From: DASUPK01 sp963774305
GTDB lineage: Bacteria; Actinomycetota; Thermoleophilia; Solirubrobacterales; 70-9
NCBI GenBank assembly: GCA_963774305.1
Contig: CAVZEM010000008.1
Location: forward strand, 186,001-250,000
Reading direction: 5' to 3'
DNA length: 64,000 nucleotides
In this document: one piece after another, positions 1 to 8,564 of the stretch
How positions within the stretch are numbered: the first letter of the stretch is position 1
How the letters are laid out: each line of letters starts with the position of its first letter
The notes under the pieces: generated by a model
Database searches by the model: none
Told to the model about the DNA's origin: nothing
What the model saw: only the letters and a program-made list of their open reading frames with translations
Position numbers and translations under genes: made by a program

Positions 1-92
1 GCCTCCGCGAACCAGGCGGCGAACTGCTCCATCGGATCGTCGGCCAGCCGGTCGCGGTCGAGCGGTGGATTCTCGGGACGCCGCGGGCTCAC
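1..92 (-). CDS. pdxH: Start of a pyridoxamine 5'-phosphate oxidase-like gene (partial)
   Basis: Only the first 30 codons are in the window; the gene continues past position 1. It starts with GTG at 92-90, and this GTG overlaps the TGA stop of the MmpL gene (GTGA), the usual sign of translational coupling. The visible end, DPMEQFAAWFAEA, matches the conserved N-terminal motif (DPxxQFxxWxxEA) of PNP/PMP oxidases, which make pyridoxal 5'-phosphate with FMN. The identification rests on this short motif alone. Confidence 0.65.
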   Translation of the reverse strand, partial: MSPRRPENPPLDRDRLADDPMEQFAAWFAE

Positions 93-3000
93 AGTTGCAT
101 CGAATCCTTGCGCGGCCGTCGGGGCGGTGGCTTCTTCTTCGGCGCCGCCTCCGCGACGGCCTCGTTCTGCGCGCCCGCACCCTCGATGTCGATGTGCGGC
201 ACGACCCGCTCGGCCCATTTCGGGATCCACCAGGTCCCGCGCTTCCCCACCAGCACCAGCAGCGCCGGTGCGAACAGCATCACGGTCAGCCCCGCCAGGG
301 CCACGCCGACCGAGAGGCCGACGCCGAACTGCTTCACGGTTGGGTCGCCGTTGAGGATGAAGCTCGCGAAGACGGCGATCATGATCAGCGCCGCCGCGCT
401 GATCACCCGGGCGCCGGTTGCGAGACCCACGGCGATGGCCTTCCGGTGATTCCGCGGGTATCTGGCGCGAGCGTGCTCGATCTGGCTCATCAGGAACACC
501 TGATAGTCCATCGAGAGCCCGAACAGCACGGCGAACATGATCAGGGGCACGAAGCTCGCGATCGGATCCCCGCTGCTGGTCGTGTCTATCCCGACCAGAC
601 CCAGCCCCCATCCCCACTGGAAGCAGGCCGTGACCACACCGAAGGCCGCGCATACCGAGAAGACGTTGGCGAACGCCGCCTGAGCCGGGATCGCCATCGA
701 GCGGAACGCCATCAACAGCACGGCGAAGCCCAGGGCGATGACCGTGAAGATCACCAGGCCGAGCTTGTTGGCGATGCCCGACGCGAGATCCACGTAGGAC
801 GCCGTTGATCCTCCGACGTGCACCACCAGGCCGGTGCCCTGCGTCGACTGTGGGATCACGTAGGCCCGGATCGTCTTGACGAGATCGGCCGTCTCCTCGT
901 CGGCCGGATCGGTCTTCGAGACCACGTTGAAGATGGCCGCCTGACCCGACTTGTTGATGCTCGGGGGCGAGACGACCTGCACCCCGATCGTCCCCTCGAG
1001 GGCGTCCTGGAGGCTGACCAGGCGTGGGTCGGTGCCCCGCTTGTCGCCGCCCGCCGCCGTCAGGTCGGCGGTCAGCGTCGATTTGAGCTTCTCGGCCTGC
1101 TGCTGCTGGGTCGCCGCCTGCTGCTGCAGCGCCTGGAGCTGGACCTTCTGGGTCTGGAGCTGCGCCGCCTGGACCTGGGCGTCGGCGGCCTCGAGGGTCA
1201 GCTGGTTCTTCTCCTGGACCAGCGTCACCGCCTGCTTCGCCGCGTCCGCGGCGGCACTGGCGATCGCGAAAGCCTGGCCACCGACCTTCGAGGCCTCGGC
1301 CTTGAGCTGGTCGAACTCGGCCTTGAGCTCGTTCGCCTGTCCCTTCAGGGCCTTGAGCTGCTGGTTCACCTCCTTGAGCTGCTGGATCAGGTCCGGAGTC
1401 GGGTGCTGCTCGATCTGCGCGGCCAGCTCGCTCGCCTGGGCCGAGAGGCTCGCCGCCTGGGCCGCCAGCTCCCTCGCCTGGTCGGTCAGCGACTGCGCCT
1501 CGGCGATCAGCTTGCTCTGCTTCTTCAGCTTGTTGGCGCTCGTCTTCAGCGTCGCCTTCTCCCCCTTCAGGCTGGTCGCCTGGTTCTGCAGGGAGGTCTT
1601 CTCGGCCAGGAGGCGTGCCTGCTCGGCCTCCAGGTCAGTGGCCTGGGCCTGGAGCGAGGCCGCCTGGGCCTGTCCGGTCGACTGCTCGGATTCGAGCTGC
1701 TGCTGCAGGTCCTGCGCCCGCGCGTACTGCTGGTTGAAGGTGCTGCTCGGCTTCGCGGGCGTTGGAAGCTTGACCGCGACCAGCAACGGCGATGTGTAGC
1801 CGGGGCCAAACCCCTGGGACAGATAGTCATACGCCTGCCGCTCGGTGGTCGACTTCGGGGTTGCCCCGATGTCCTCCTGGCCCAGGTTCAGCGAGAAGAA
1901 TGGGATCACCAGGATCCCGAGGATCAGGAACGTGATGCCGACAGCCGACCACGGGTGGCTCGTCACCCATCGGCCCCATGCCCCCCAGAAGCCCCTGTCC
2001 GGCGGCTTCTGCTTCGGCCGGAGGAACGACGGAAGGCGGACCGAGTCGATGTGGCGGCCGACCGCTGAGAGCACCGCCGGGAGCAGCGTGATCGCGGCGA
2101 GCACGGCCGTCACCACCGCGAAGGCGGATGCGTAGCCGAGCGAGGTGACCAGGGGAATCCCCGCCACCAGCAGCGAGACCAGGGCGATCACGACGGTCCC
2201 GCCGGCGAAGACGATCGCCGTCCCGGAGGTGGCCACGGCAGTCGCGATCGCCTCGTCGATCTCCTTCCCCTCCTCTCGCTCCAATCGGTAGCGAGTGACG
2301 AGGAAGAGCGCGTAGTCGATTCCGACGCCGAGGCCGATCATCGTCGCCAGCGTCGGCGCGATGGTCGGCACCGTGGTCAGGTGTCCGAGCAGGCCGATCA
2401 GCGACAGCCCGACGAGCAGGCCGATCACCGCCGAGATGATCGGCATGCCCATGGCGACCAGCGCGCCGAAGGTGAAGGCGAGGATGATCATCGCGGCCGT
2501 CAGGCCGACCACCTCGCTGCTCTCGGTCTTGGGCTCGGAGAGCTCGCTGCCGATCTGGCCGCTGGCCGCCACCTTCATCCCCGCCTTTCGAGCGGGTTCG
2601 GCCGCGTCCAGGTAGGACTGGGCCAGCTCCTCCGTTATCTCCGAGTTGGGGACGCTCAGGAGAACGGCGATGAACGCCGTCCTCTTGTCCTTGCTGATCT
2701 GCGCCTGCCCCTCCTGGCTGAACGGGTTGGTGGCGCTGTAGTAGTGCGGCAGCGCCTTGAAGTTCTTGTAGGACTGCTGGATCGCCTGCTTGTTGGCGGA
2801 GTCGGTGACCTTGCCCGTCGTCGCCTGGAAGACGATCGGGTTCTTGCCGTTCTGCTGAGGCGGGAATTGCTGCTCGAGCAGGTCATTGGCGGCCTGGCTG
2901 TCGGTACCGGGCAGATCGAGGTTGTTGCTCGTGTTCGATCCCGCCGTGCTGTAGAGCGTCGCGACGAGCACGACGACGATCAGCCAGGTGAGCAGCACCA

Positions 3001-3121
3001 CCCACTTGTGGTGAGAGGCGAAGAGACCGAGTCGATGCAGGCGCCTGGGCAACTGCGACCACCGTAATCCGTCGCCCGGCGCACCCGTTGCCGGGACGGC
3101 CTCGATGGCCGGGCGTATCAT
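89..3121 (-). CDS. MmpL/RND-family membrane transporter with a long coiled-coil insert
   Basis: A 1010-aa inner-membrane exporter of the MMPL branch of the RND superfamily, driven by proton motive force and often carrying lipids or hydrophobic compounds. The first membrane helix lies near residues 40-57. A sterol-sensing-like block of helices follows at about 200-360, including the typical GIDYALF motif, and a second block lies at about 780-970 with GLSMDYQVF. The second extracytoplasmic loop carries an Ala/Gln/Leu/Glu-rich coiled coil at about residues 460-680, similar in position to the coiled coil of mycobacterial MmpL4/MmpL5. The tail is basic and proline-rich. Its stop overlaps the start of the pdxH-like gene. 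Substrate unknown. Confidence 0.93.
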   Translation of the reverse strand: MIRPAIEAVPATGAPGDGLRWSQLPRRLHRLGLFASHHKWVVLLTWLIVVVLVATLYSTAGSNTSNNLDLPGTDSQAANDLLEQQFPPQQNGKNPIVFQATTGKVTDSANKQAIQQSYKNFKALPHYYSATNPFSQEGQAQISKDKRTAFIAVLLSVPNSEITEELAQSYLDAAEPARKAGMKVAASGQIGSELSEPKTESSEVVGLTAAMIILAFTFGALVAMGMPIISAVIGLLVGLSLIGLLGHLTTVPTIAPTLATMIGLGVGIDYALFLVTRYRLEREEGKEIDEAIATAVATSGTAIVFAGGTVVIALVSLLVAGIPLVTSLGYASAFAVVTAVLAAITLLPAVLSAVGRHIDSVRLPSFLRPKQKPPDRGFWGAWGRWVTSHPWSAVGITFLILGILVIPFFSLNLGQEDIGATPKSTTERQAYDYLSQGFGPGYTSPLLVAVKLPTPAKPSSTFNQQYARAQDLQQQLESEQSTGQAQAASLQAQATDLEAEQARLLAEKTSLQNQATSLKGEKATLKTSANKLKKQSKLIAEAQSLTDQARELAAQAASLSAQASELAAQIEQHPTPDLIQQLKEVNQQLKALKGQANELKAEFDQLKAEASKVGGQAFAIASAAADAAKQAVTLVQEKNQLTLEAADAQVQAAQLQTQKVQLQALQQQAATQQQQAEKLKSTLTADLTAAGGDKRGTDPRLVSLQDALEGTIGVQVVSPPSINKSGQAAIFNVVSKTDPADEETADLVKTIRAYVIPQSTQGTGLVVHVGGSTASYVDLASGIANKLGLVIFTVIALGFAVLLMAFRSMAIPAQAAFANVFSVCAAFGVVTACFQWGWGLGLVGIDTTSSGDPIASFVPLIMFAVLFGLSMDYQVFLMSQIEHARARYPRNHRKAIAVGLATGARVISAAALIMIAVFASFILNGDPTVKQFGVGLSVGVALAGLTVMLFAPALLVLVGKRGTWWIPKWAERVVPHIDIEGAGAQNEAVAEAAPKKKPPPRRPRKDSMQL

Positions 3122-3131
3122 CCGCCGCCCC

Positions 3132-3203
3132 GGGCGCGTAGCTCAGCGGGAGAGCGCTCCCCTCACACGGGAGAGGTCGTTGGTTCGATCCCAACCGCGC
3201 CCA
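3132..3203 (+). tRNA. tRNA-Val (anticodon CAC)
   Basis: A complete cloverleaf can be drawn by hand: 7-bp acceptor stem GGGCGCG/CGCGCCC, D arm, anticodon stem CTCCC/GGGAG around loop CTCACAC (anticodon CAC), T arm GTTGG-TTCGATC-CCAAC and discriminator A. Length 72 nt, with no encoded CCA. It lies just upstream of, and divergent from, the MmpL gene. Confidence 0.96.
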
Positions 3204-3283
3204 TCTCGCGCTGCGCGCAGGCGGAGCTTATTTCACTGACGCCCAAGTTGTACAGAGCGTAAATAGCCTGTAATCTCGGTTTC

Positions 3284-3899
3284 ATGGAGGTCAGCTCTCC
3301 CCCGCGCCGGCTGCCACCAGCCGTGCGGCGCGAGCAGCTGATCGACTCGGCCCTCGCGATCGCGGCCCAGGAGGGATACGAGAACCTCGCCTTCGAGAAG
3401 GTCGCGACCCGGGCCGGAGTGACTCGCAACCTCGTCTACCACTACTTCCCGGGCGGCCGCCAGGAGCTGCTCGAAGCGGCGGTCCACCGCGCCGGCGAGC
3501 AGCTGTCGAGCGGCTGGGTGACGGACCCGAAGGTGCCACTCGGGGAGCGCCTCGCGGCGAACCTGAACCGGATGATGGATCACGCCGCCGAGCCGACGGA
3601 CGCGTGGCGGCTCTACAGGCAGGGTCGCGGAAGCGTCGATCCCAGCCTGCTGGAGATCGCCCGGGGCTATCGCGAGCGGATGATCGACAACATCGCGCTC
3701 AACCAGCTCGGGACGACCGATCCGCCCCCGATCGTCCGGGTCGCGCTGGATGGCTTCGTCTCCTACGCGGAGACCGTGATCGAGGCCGCGACCGAGCGAG
3801 AAGATGTCTCGGGACCAGGTCCTCGAGCTGGTCGGCGGGACGCTGATGTCGGCGATGAACGCGGCCACCGGCGCGAGCGTGGGCGGCCCGAACCACTGA
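3284..3899 (+). CDS. TetR-family transcriptional regulator (apparent frameshift near 3800)
   Basis: The N-terminal helix-turn-helix is clear (about residues 15-60: RREQLIDSAL, FEKVATRAGVTRNLVYHYF), followed by the helical ligand-binding domain. In the starting frame the sequence loses sense after residue 173. In the +1 frame it continues as KMSRDQVLELVGGTL, a typical TetR last helix, and stops at TGA 3897-3899. That TGA overlaps the ATG of the next gene (TGATG), which supports this end. The sequence therefore carries one frameshift at about 3797-3803. Read without correction, the TetR appears fused to the secreted protein downstream, which is an artefact. It probably regulates the downstream operon. 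Confidence 0.85.
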
Positions 3900-5257
3900 T
3901 GGGCGCCGGATTGCGAAGGGTCGCCGTGCTGGCGTCGGCGTTCCTGGTTGGGATGGCGGCTTCGGTCGAGACCGCGGGCGCAGCCGTTCCGACGGGAGAC
4001 AACCCGGCCAACCTGCCGGTCGTGAGCTGCTTCTGGACGGGCCCCTTCACCAACGTCGACCCGCGGACCAACCAGGGCTTCCCGGGCCAGGAGATCACCT
4101 ACTGGGGAGCCAAGTTCGCGACCCCGCCCGGCGCCGCGGTGATCCTTCACGGCAAGTTCGCTCACGCGCGCTTCCAGTCCCTGGCCGCGTACGTCAACAA
4201 CGGCAACGGCACCAACTCGGTCCCGGACTACGCCACCAGGCCCGACAAGGGCTCGACCAATCCCTACATAAAGGGGCACCGTCGCGACGCCAAGCACCGG
4301 AACTACACGGTCACGGTGCTCGGCTTCGACGTCCCGCCGCAACCTGCCCGCAACACCCTTTACGCAGCGCCGGACCCGGCGTACAACTCCTACCAGGACA
4401 TCCTCTACCGGGTCTACGTCCCGGACAAGGGCCGCGGGCGGCGCGGCGGAGTCGCGCTGCCTACCCCGGAGCTGCGCCTCGCCGACGGCACCATCCTCAA
4501 GGGCCAGGCGATGTGCGACGCGCTCAACTCGAATCACGCGTACGCCTCGCAGAACCTGCCGCTTCCGGCCTATGAGACCTACGTCAACTGGCCCGGCAAG
4601 GACCCGGCGACCAATCCGGCCAACCCGGTCTTCTCGTTCGAGAAGTTCTTCAGCCTCGCCTACACGCTGAGCTCATACAAGAGCCCGGCCGAGCACGCCG
4701 CCGCCGACTACACGCCGGTCGGCACCTTCTACAACAACGTCGACGCCCGCTACATGGTGGGCACCTACAGCTTCGCCTACGGCCAGGTGCTGGTCGTCCG
4801 CGGCAAGATGCCCAAGACGCCGCACACCGACTCCGGCGAAACGCGAATGGGCGGCGGGCAGATGCGCGAGTGGGACATGTGCGTCGAGGAGTCGCTGGCT
4901 GTGACCGGCACCTACCGATGCCTGTACGACGAGCAGTTCCCGCTGCGGAAGGGGCGCCGCTACGTGATGGTCGTCGCCCACGCGGGCCTGCGGCCGCGCA
5001 ATGCCACGAAGAAGTGCGGGGTCGCGTGGCTGCCCGCCGATCCGCTCGGCGACGCGGCGGGCCGGCCGGACGTCGGCTCCCTGGTCACGCGAAACGTGAT
5101 CCCCTCGCCCAGCTTCCACCAGAGCTCCTGGGACGTAACCCAGCCGAATACCGCGGCCCAGGTGATGGGCCCGTACTACCCGACGGGGACCTACATGAGC
5201 AAGGCCCAATTCCAGGCGCTGGGCTGTCCCCTCGGCGGCAAGAAGCACAGGGGTTAG
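3899..5257 (+). CDS. Secreted protein of unknown function
   Basis: A 452-aa protein whose ATG overlaps the stop of the TetR gene. A signal peptide is visible (basic GLRR, hydrophobic VAVLASAFLVGMAA, likely cleavage after AGA near residue 29). The mature part is rich in Tyr, Pro and Gly, with phrases such as EITYWGAKFATPPGAAVILHG and FAHARFQSLAAYVNN, and contains several cysteines. It resembles exported hypothetical proteins seen in actinobacteria, but I cannot assign a catalytic family. It sits between a TetR regulator and a sulfatase, so a role in handling an extracellular, possibly sulfated, substrate is an inference from position. Confidence 0.85.
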   Translation: MGAGLRRVAVLASAFLVGMAASVETAGAAVPTGDNPANLPVVSCFWTGPFTNVDPRTNQGFPGQEITYWGAKFATPPGAAVILHGKFAHARFQSLAAYVNNGNGTNSVPDYATRPDKGSTNPYIKGHRRDAKHRNYTVTVLGFDVPPQPARNTLYAAPDPAYNSYQDILYRVYVPDKGRGRRGGVALPTPELRLADGTILKGQAMCDALNSNHAYASQNLPLPAYETYVNWPGKDPATNPANPVFSFEKFFSLAYTLSSYKSPAEHAAADYTPVGTFYNNVDARYMVGTYSFAYGQVLVVRGKMPKTPHTDSGETRMGGGQMREWDMCVEESLAVTGTYRCLYDEQFPLRKGRRYVMVVAHAGLRPRNATKKCGVAWLPADPLGDAAGRPDVGSLVTRNVIPSPSFHQSSWDVTQPNTAAQVMGPYYPTGTYMSKAQFQALGCPLGGKKHRG

Positions 5258-5259
5258 AG

Positions 5260-6937
5260 ACGGCCGCGAAGCCGCCCAACGTCCTGCTGCTGATCACCGA
5301 CCAGCAGCGGTATCCGCGCCACTGGCCCGACTTCCCGGGCTGGCTGCGTGACCTGACGCCGAACCAGCACGCGTTGGAGCAGAACAGCCTCACCTTCCAT
5401 CGCGCCTTCACCAACACGTCCATGTGCTCACCGAGCAGGGCAACGCTGCTGACCGGCCGCTTTCCCGCCCAGCACGGCGTCACCCTCACCCATACGCAGG
5501 CTGACCTTCGGCCCGACCTCGGCAACTCCCCGGCGGTGCTCGGGGAGTTGCTCGGGATGATGCGCGGCCCGAACGCCCCCAGGCGGCGGGCGCTCCGCAA
5601 CTTCGGGCGGGGACTGGTCCAGGCCGGACCGCGGTCCGGCGGCGAGCCCGAGCTCAGACCCGAACACCCAGAGCCTCGCGCACCTCCTGCGCGACCGCGG
5701 CTATGAGGTCGCCTACAAGGGAAAGTGGCACCTCACCCATCCTTCCGGCGGCGATCTGCTCGGCGGCTGGGCGCCCTCCGACGCCGACCGGCTGCGTGAT
5801 GACTACGGCTTCGCCGACTGGGAGCCGCCCGATGCGGGTGAGAACGCGAAGGCCGAGCACTTCGGTGCCGGTAACGCGGGGCCGCTCGGCGTCGGCTGGG
5901 ACGAGGTCTACATGCGGCAGGTCGAGAGCTGGCTGGGGCGGTCCGAGCTCCCTGAGCCGTTCTGCCTCGTCGTCTCGCTGATCAACCCGCATGACGTGCT
6001 CGGCTACCCGGCCCAGCACGTCCGCGGCGGCTACAAGGAGAGCGGCTTCATCGACCTCGGCGTTCGGCTCCCGCCGACGGTCGATGAGTCCCTGCGCGAC
6101 AAACCGTCAGTCCACGAGCTGATGAAGATGGGAATGACCGCCTACCTCGGCCCGCTCCGGGGCGAGCGCGAGCAGCTCGAGTACGTGAACTTCTACGCGC
6201 ACCTGCACCGCGTGGTGGACGAGCAGATCGGCAGGGTCATGGCGGCACTGGGCGACCCCACAGACCCCGAGTCGATCCGCTCCCGGACGATGGTCTTCCG
6301 GTGCGCCGACCACGGGGAGATGGGCCTCTCCCATGGCGGACTGCGCCAAAAGGCATTCAACGCGTACGAGGAGACCATCAACATCCCGCTCCTCGTCTCG
6401 AACCCCGTCCTCTTCCCGAAGCCCGCTCACTCGGATGCGCTGGTCTCGCTGGTGGACCTCCTGCCCACGATCGCGAGCGTGGCCGGCACCGCCCTCGACG
6501 GCCAGGCGAAGGGCCGGGACCTGACGCCGATCATCGCCGGGCGCGCCGATCCGGAGAACGACCGTTTGCGGCGCACCACCGTCGACCTGGGCCCGGTCGC
6601 CGCCCATCCCGCCCCGAGCGAATCGGTCCAGGACGAGATCCACTTCACCTACGACGACCACCAGGCCGCCACGGCCCTGCAGGACGTTCCCGGGCAGCCC
6701 AACCGAGTCCGCGCGGTGCGGACGGCGGACGCCAAGTTCGCCCTCTACTTCGACCCCGCAGGGAAGAAGCCGCCGGAGTACGAGATGTACGACCTCGCGC
6801 GTGACCCTGACGAGAGCCGAAATCTGGTCGATCGAAACACGGGCGAGGCAGTCAGCCCGGACGACGCCGCGCTGCGCTCGGAGCTCGGCCAGCGGCTCGA
6901 CCGCCTGATGGCAATCAACGGCACCGCGCCGGCCTGA
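5260..6937 (+). CDS. Type I sulfatase / arylsulfatase-like hydrolase (frameshift near 5655)
   Basis: Hydrolyses sulfate esters, or is a related alkaline-phosphatase-fold enzyme. The N-terminal part reads NVLLLITDQQR (metal site), then CSPSRATLLTG, the C-x-P-x-R signature whose Cys becomes formylglycine. After GEPELRP at about 5655 the frame must shift by one base to continue as NTQSLAHLLRDRGYEVAYKGKWHLT, another sulfatase hallmark, and on to a second metal site and the C-terminal domain ending at 6937. No ATG, GTG or TTG is visible near the N-terminus, so the start is uncertain and position 5260 is only the beginning of clear homology. It follows the secreted protein directly. No formylglycine-generating enzyme is in this window. 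Confidence 0.85.
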
Positions 6938-6960
6938 GCGGCCCCGTACGATCCCGCGCC

Positions 6961-7455
6961 ATGGATCGCAGGGTGATCGGGCTGCTGGTGGCCGGTGGGA
7001 TCCTCGTCGTGGTCGTCGCCGTCATCCTGATCGGGCGCAGCGGTGGTTCGTCGAGTGAGGAGACCTCCAAGGCCGCGATCACGGTGCCGAACGGCCCGAC
7101 GGTCCAGTTGCCGACCGGGCCCGCCCCCACGCGTCTCGTCGTCAAGGACCTGAAGACCGGGACGGGCGCCGAGGCCAAGTCGGGCGATCAGGTCAGCGTT
7201 CAGTACATCGGGGTCCTCTACGACAACGGCAGCAAATTCGACTCCTCCTACGACCATGGTCAGCCGTTCTCGTTCAAGCTCGGCGGCGGCCAGGTGATCG
7301 CCGGCTGGGATCAGGGGGTTGCCGGAATGAAGGTGGGCGGTCGCCGCGAGCTGATCATCCCGCCCGACCTCGCGTACGGCGCCCAGGGGCAGCCGCCGAC
7401 GATCCCACCGAACGCCACACTGGTGTTCGTGATCGACCTCGTCTCGGTCGGCTAG
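6961..7455 (+). CDS. Membrane-anchored FKBP-type peptidyl-prolyl isomerase
   Basis: A 164-aa protein that catalyses cis-trans isomerisation of prolyl bonds and probably helps proteins fold outside the membrane. An N-terminal hydrophobic helix (residues 6-23) is followed by a Ser/Thr/Pro-rich linker and an FKBP domain (about 58-164). Family features include VSVQYIGVLYDNGSKFDSSY, VIAGWDQGVAGMKVGGRR and IPPDLAYG. The start is 23 nt after the sulfatase stop. Its end overlaps the convergent kelch gene by 4 nt. Confidence 0.93.
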   Translation: MDRRVIGLLVAGGILVVVVAVILIGRSGGSSSEETSKAAITVPNGPTVQLPTGPAPTRLVVKDLKTGTGAEAKSGDQVSVQYIGVLYDNGSKFDSSYDHGQPFSFKLGGGQVIAGWDQGVAGMKVGGRRELIIPPDLAYGAQGQPPTIPPNATLVFVIDLVSVG

Positions 7456-8456
7456 CGCAACTCGATCACGGAGTCGAGCGGCGCGCCGGAGGCTCCCAGG
7501 CCGCCAAGCAGGTACGCGCGTCCTCCGAACGTCCCGGCCGCTCCGTCGAAGACGGGCTGGGAAAGGTGCCCGGCTGGGACCGCGACGTTTCGCGTGGGAT
7601 CGAAGCGAAGAATCTGGTCGCTCGCGTGCCCGTTCACCCGGCCGCCGAGGAGGTAGATGGTGCCGTCGAGAGTCACGGCCGAAGCGTGAGCGACGGGATC
7701 GCTCAGATGACCGGCCACTACCGCCCGCTCCGTCGCCAGGTCGTACTCCTGGATCTCGGTGGTGTCGCCGCCGCCGCCGAGCTCACCGCCGAAGGCGTAG
7801 ATCTTGTCGCCGATCGTGGCCGCCGCCGTGTAGCGGACCGGGGTCGGCAGGCGAGCGACCCTCGTAAACGCTTGACCGTTCGTCGTCTGGAGGACCGATG
7901 CCGACGGGCGCTGGCCGTCATAACCACCGAGGACATAGGCGGCACCGGCGAGATGCACCGCGGAGATGTCGGAAACGGCGGTGGGCAGGTGGCCGACGGT
8001 CTTCGCAGCACCGCCCGGCGTGAGCGCCTGAACCAGGTCCAGCGTCGAGGTGTTTCCCCCGCCGAAGACCAGAGTCTGGTCGCCGATGGTGGCGGCGGCG
8101 GCATCGTGGAGTGACTGGACGAGCGACCCGGCGGATGACACTCGACTCGCCTCGGGCTCCAGCAAGTAGACGTGATCGCTGGTTCCACCACTGTCCTCCC
8201 CCCCGACCACGAGCAGACCACGGGGCGACTGAGCGACCGCCTCGCCATGAAGGGCGGCGGGCAACCGAACTCGGCTCGACGTCGCAGTAAGCCTCGCCGG
8301 TGCCGAGACCCGGGAACGTGCCTGGGTGGTTTGGCCGCTCTCGCTCTGCCCGCCTCCCGAGCCCGAGACGACGTTCAGGCCGACCACGACCAGGGCGGCA
8401 ATCGAGCCCAGCAGGATGCCCAACCTGACCAGACCTTGCCGGCGTTCGGAGCTCAT
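7452..8456 (-). CDS. Membrane-anchored kelch-type beta-propeller protein
   Basis: 334 aa with an N-terminal transmembrane helix (about residues 10-29), a Ser/Gly/Gln-rich linker, then six or so kelch-like blades. Each has a Gly-Gly pair followed by a spaced aromatic or hydrophobic end (VLGGYDGQ, YAFGGELGG, YLLGGRVNG, YLLGGLGA). It is likely an extracytoplasmic binding or scaffold protein; no enzyme motif is seen. Its N-terminus closely resembles that of the divergent propeller at 8565 (pattern RRxGLxRLxxLLxSIAAL), although the propellers belong to different repeat families. The two genes share a 108-bp divergent intergenic region, 8457-8564. Confidence 0.85.
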   Translation of the reverse strand: MSSERRQGLVRLGILLGSIAALVVVGLNVVSGSGGGQSESGQTTQARSRVSAPARLTATSSRVRLPAALHGEAVAQSPRGLLVVGGEDSGGTSDHVYLLEPEASRVSSAGSLVQSLHDAAAATIGDQTLVFGGGNTSTLDLVQALTPGGAAKTVGHLPTAVSDISAVHLAGAAYVLGGYDGQRPSASVLQTTNGQAFTRVARLPTPVRYTAAATIGDKIYAFGGELGGGGDTTEIQEYDLATERAVVAGHLSDPVAHASAVTLDGTIYLLGGRVNGHASDQILRFDPTRNVAVPAGHLSQPVFDGAAGTFGGRAYLLGGLGASGAPLDSVIELR

Positions 8457-8564
8457 CCGAGGGGACCGTGATCCGGCCAGGTGAAGCGTTCCTAAGCCCC
8501 GAATGAGCGTTCTCTACTCCTGCTCTTAGACGCGCTTCATGGTCGACGATGAGCCTTTGCTGCG

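Noticed and set aside
3284..5257. 657-aa TetR-secreted protein fusion
   Set aside because: The TetR C-terminal helix continues in the +1 frame to a TGA that overlaps the ATG of the secreted protein, and a signal peptide begins there, so these are two genes joined by a frameshift.
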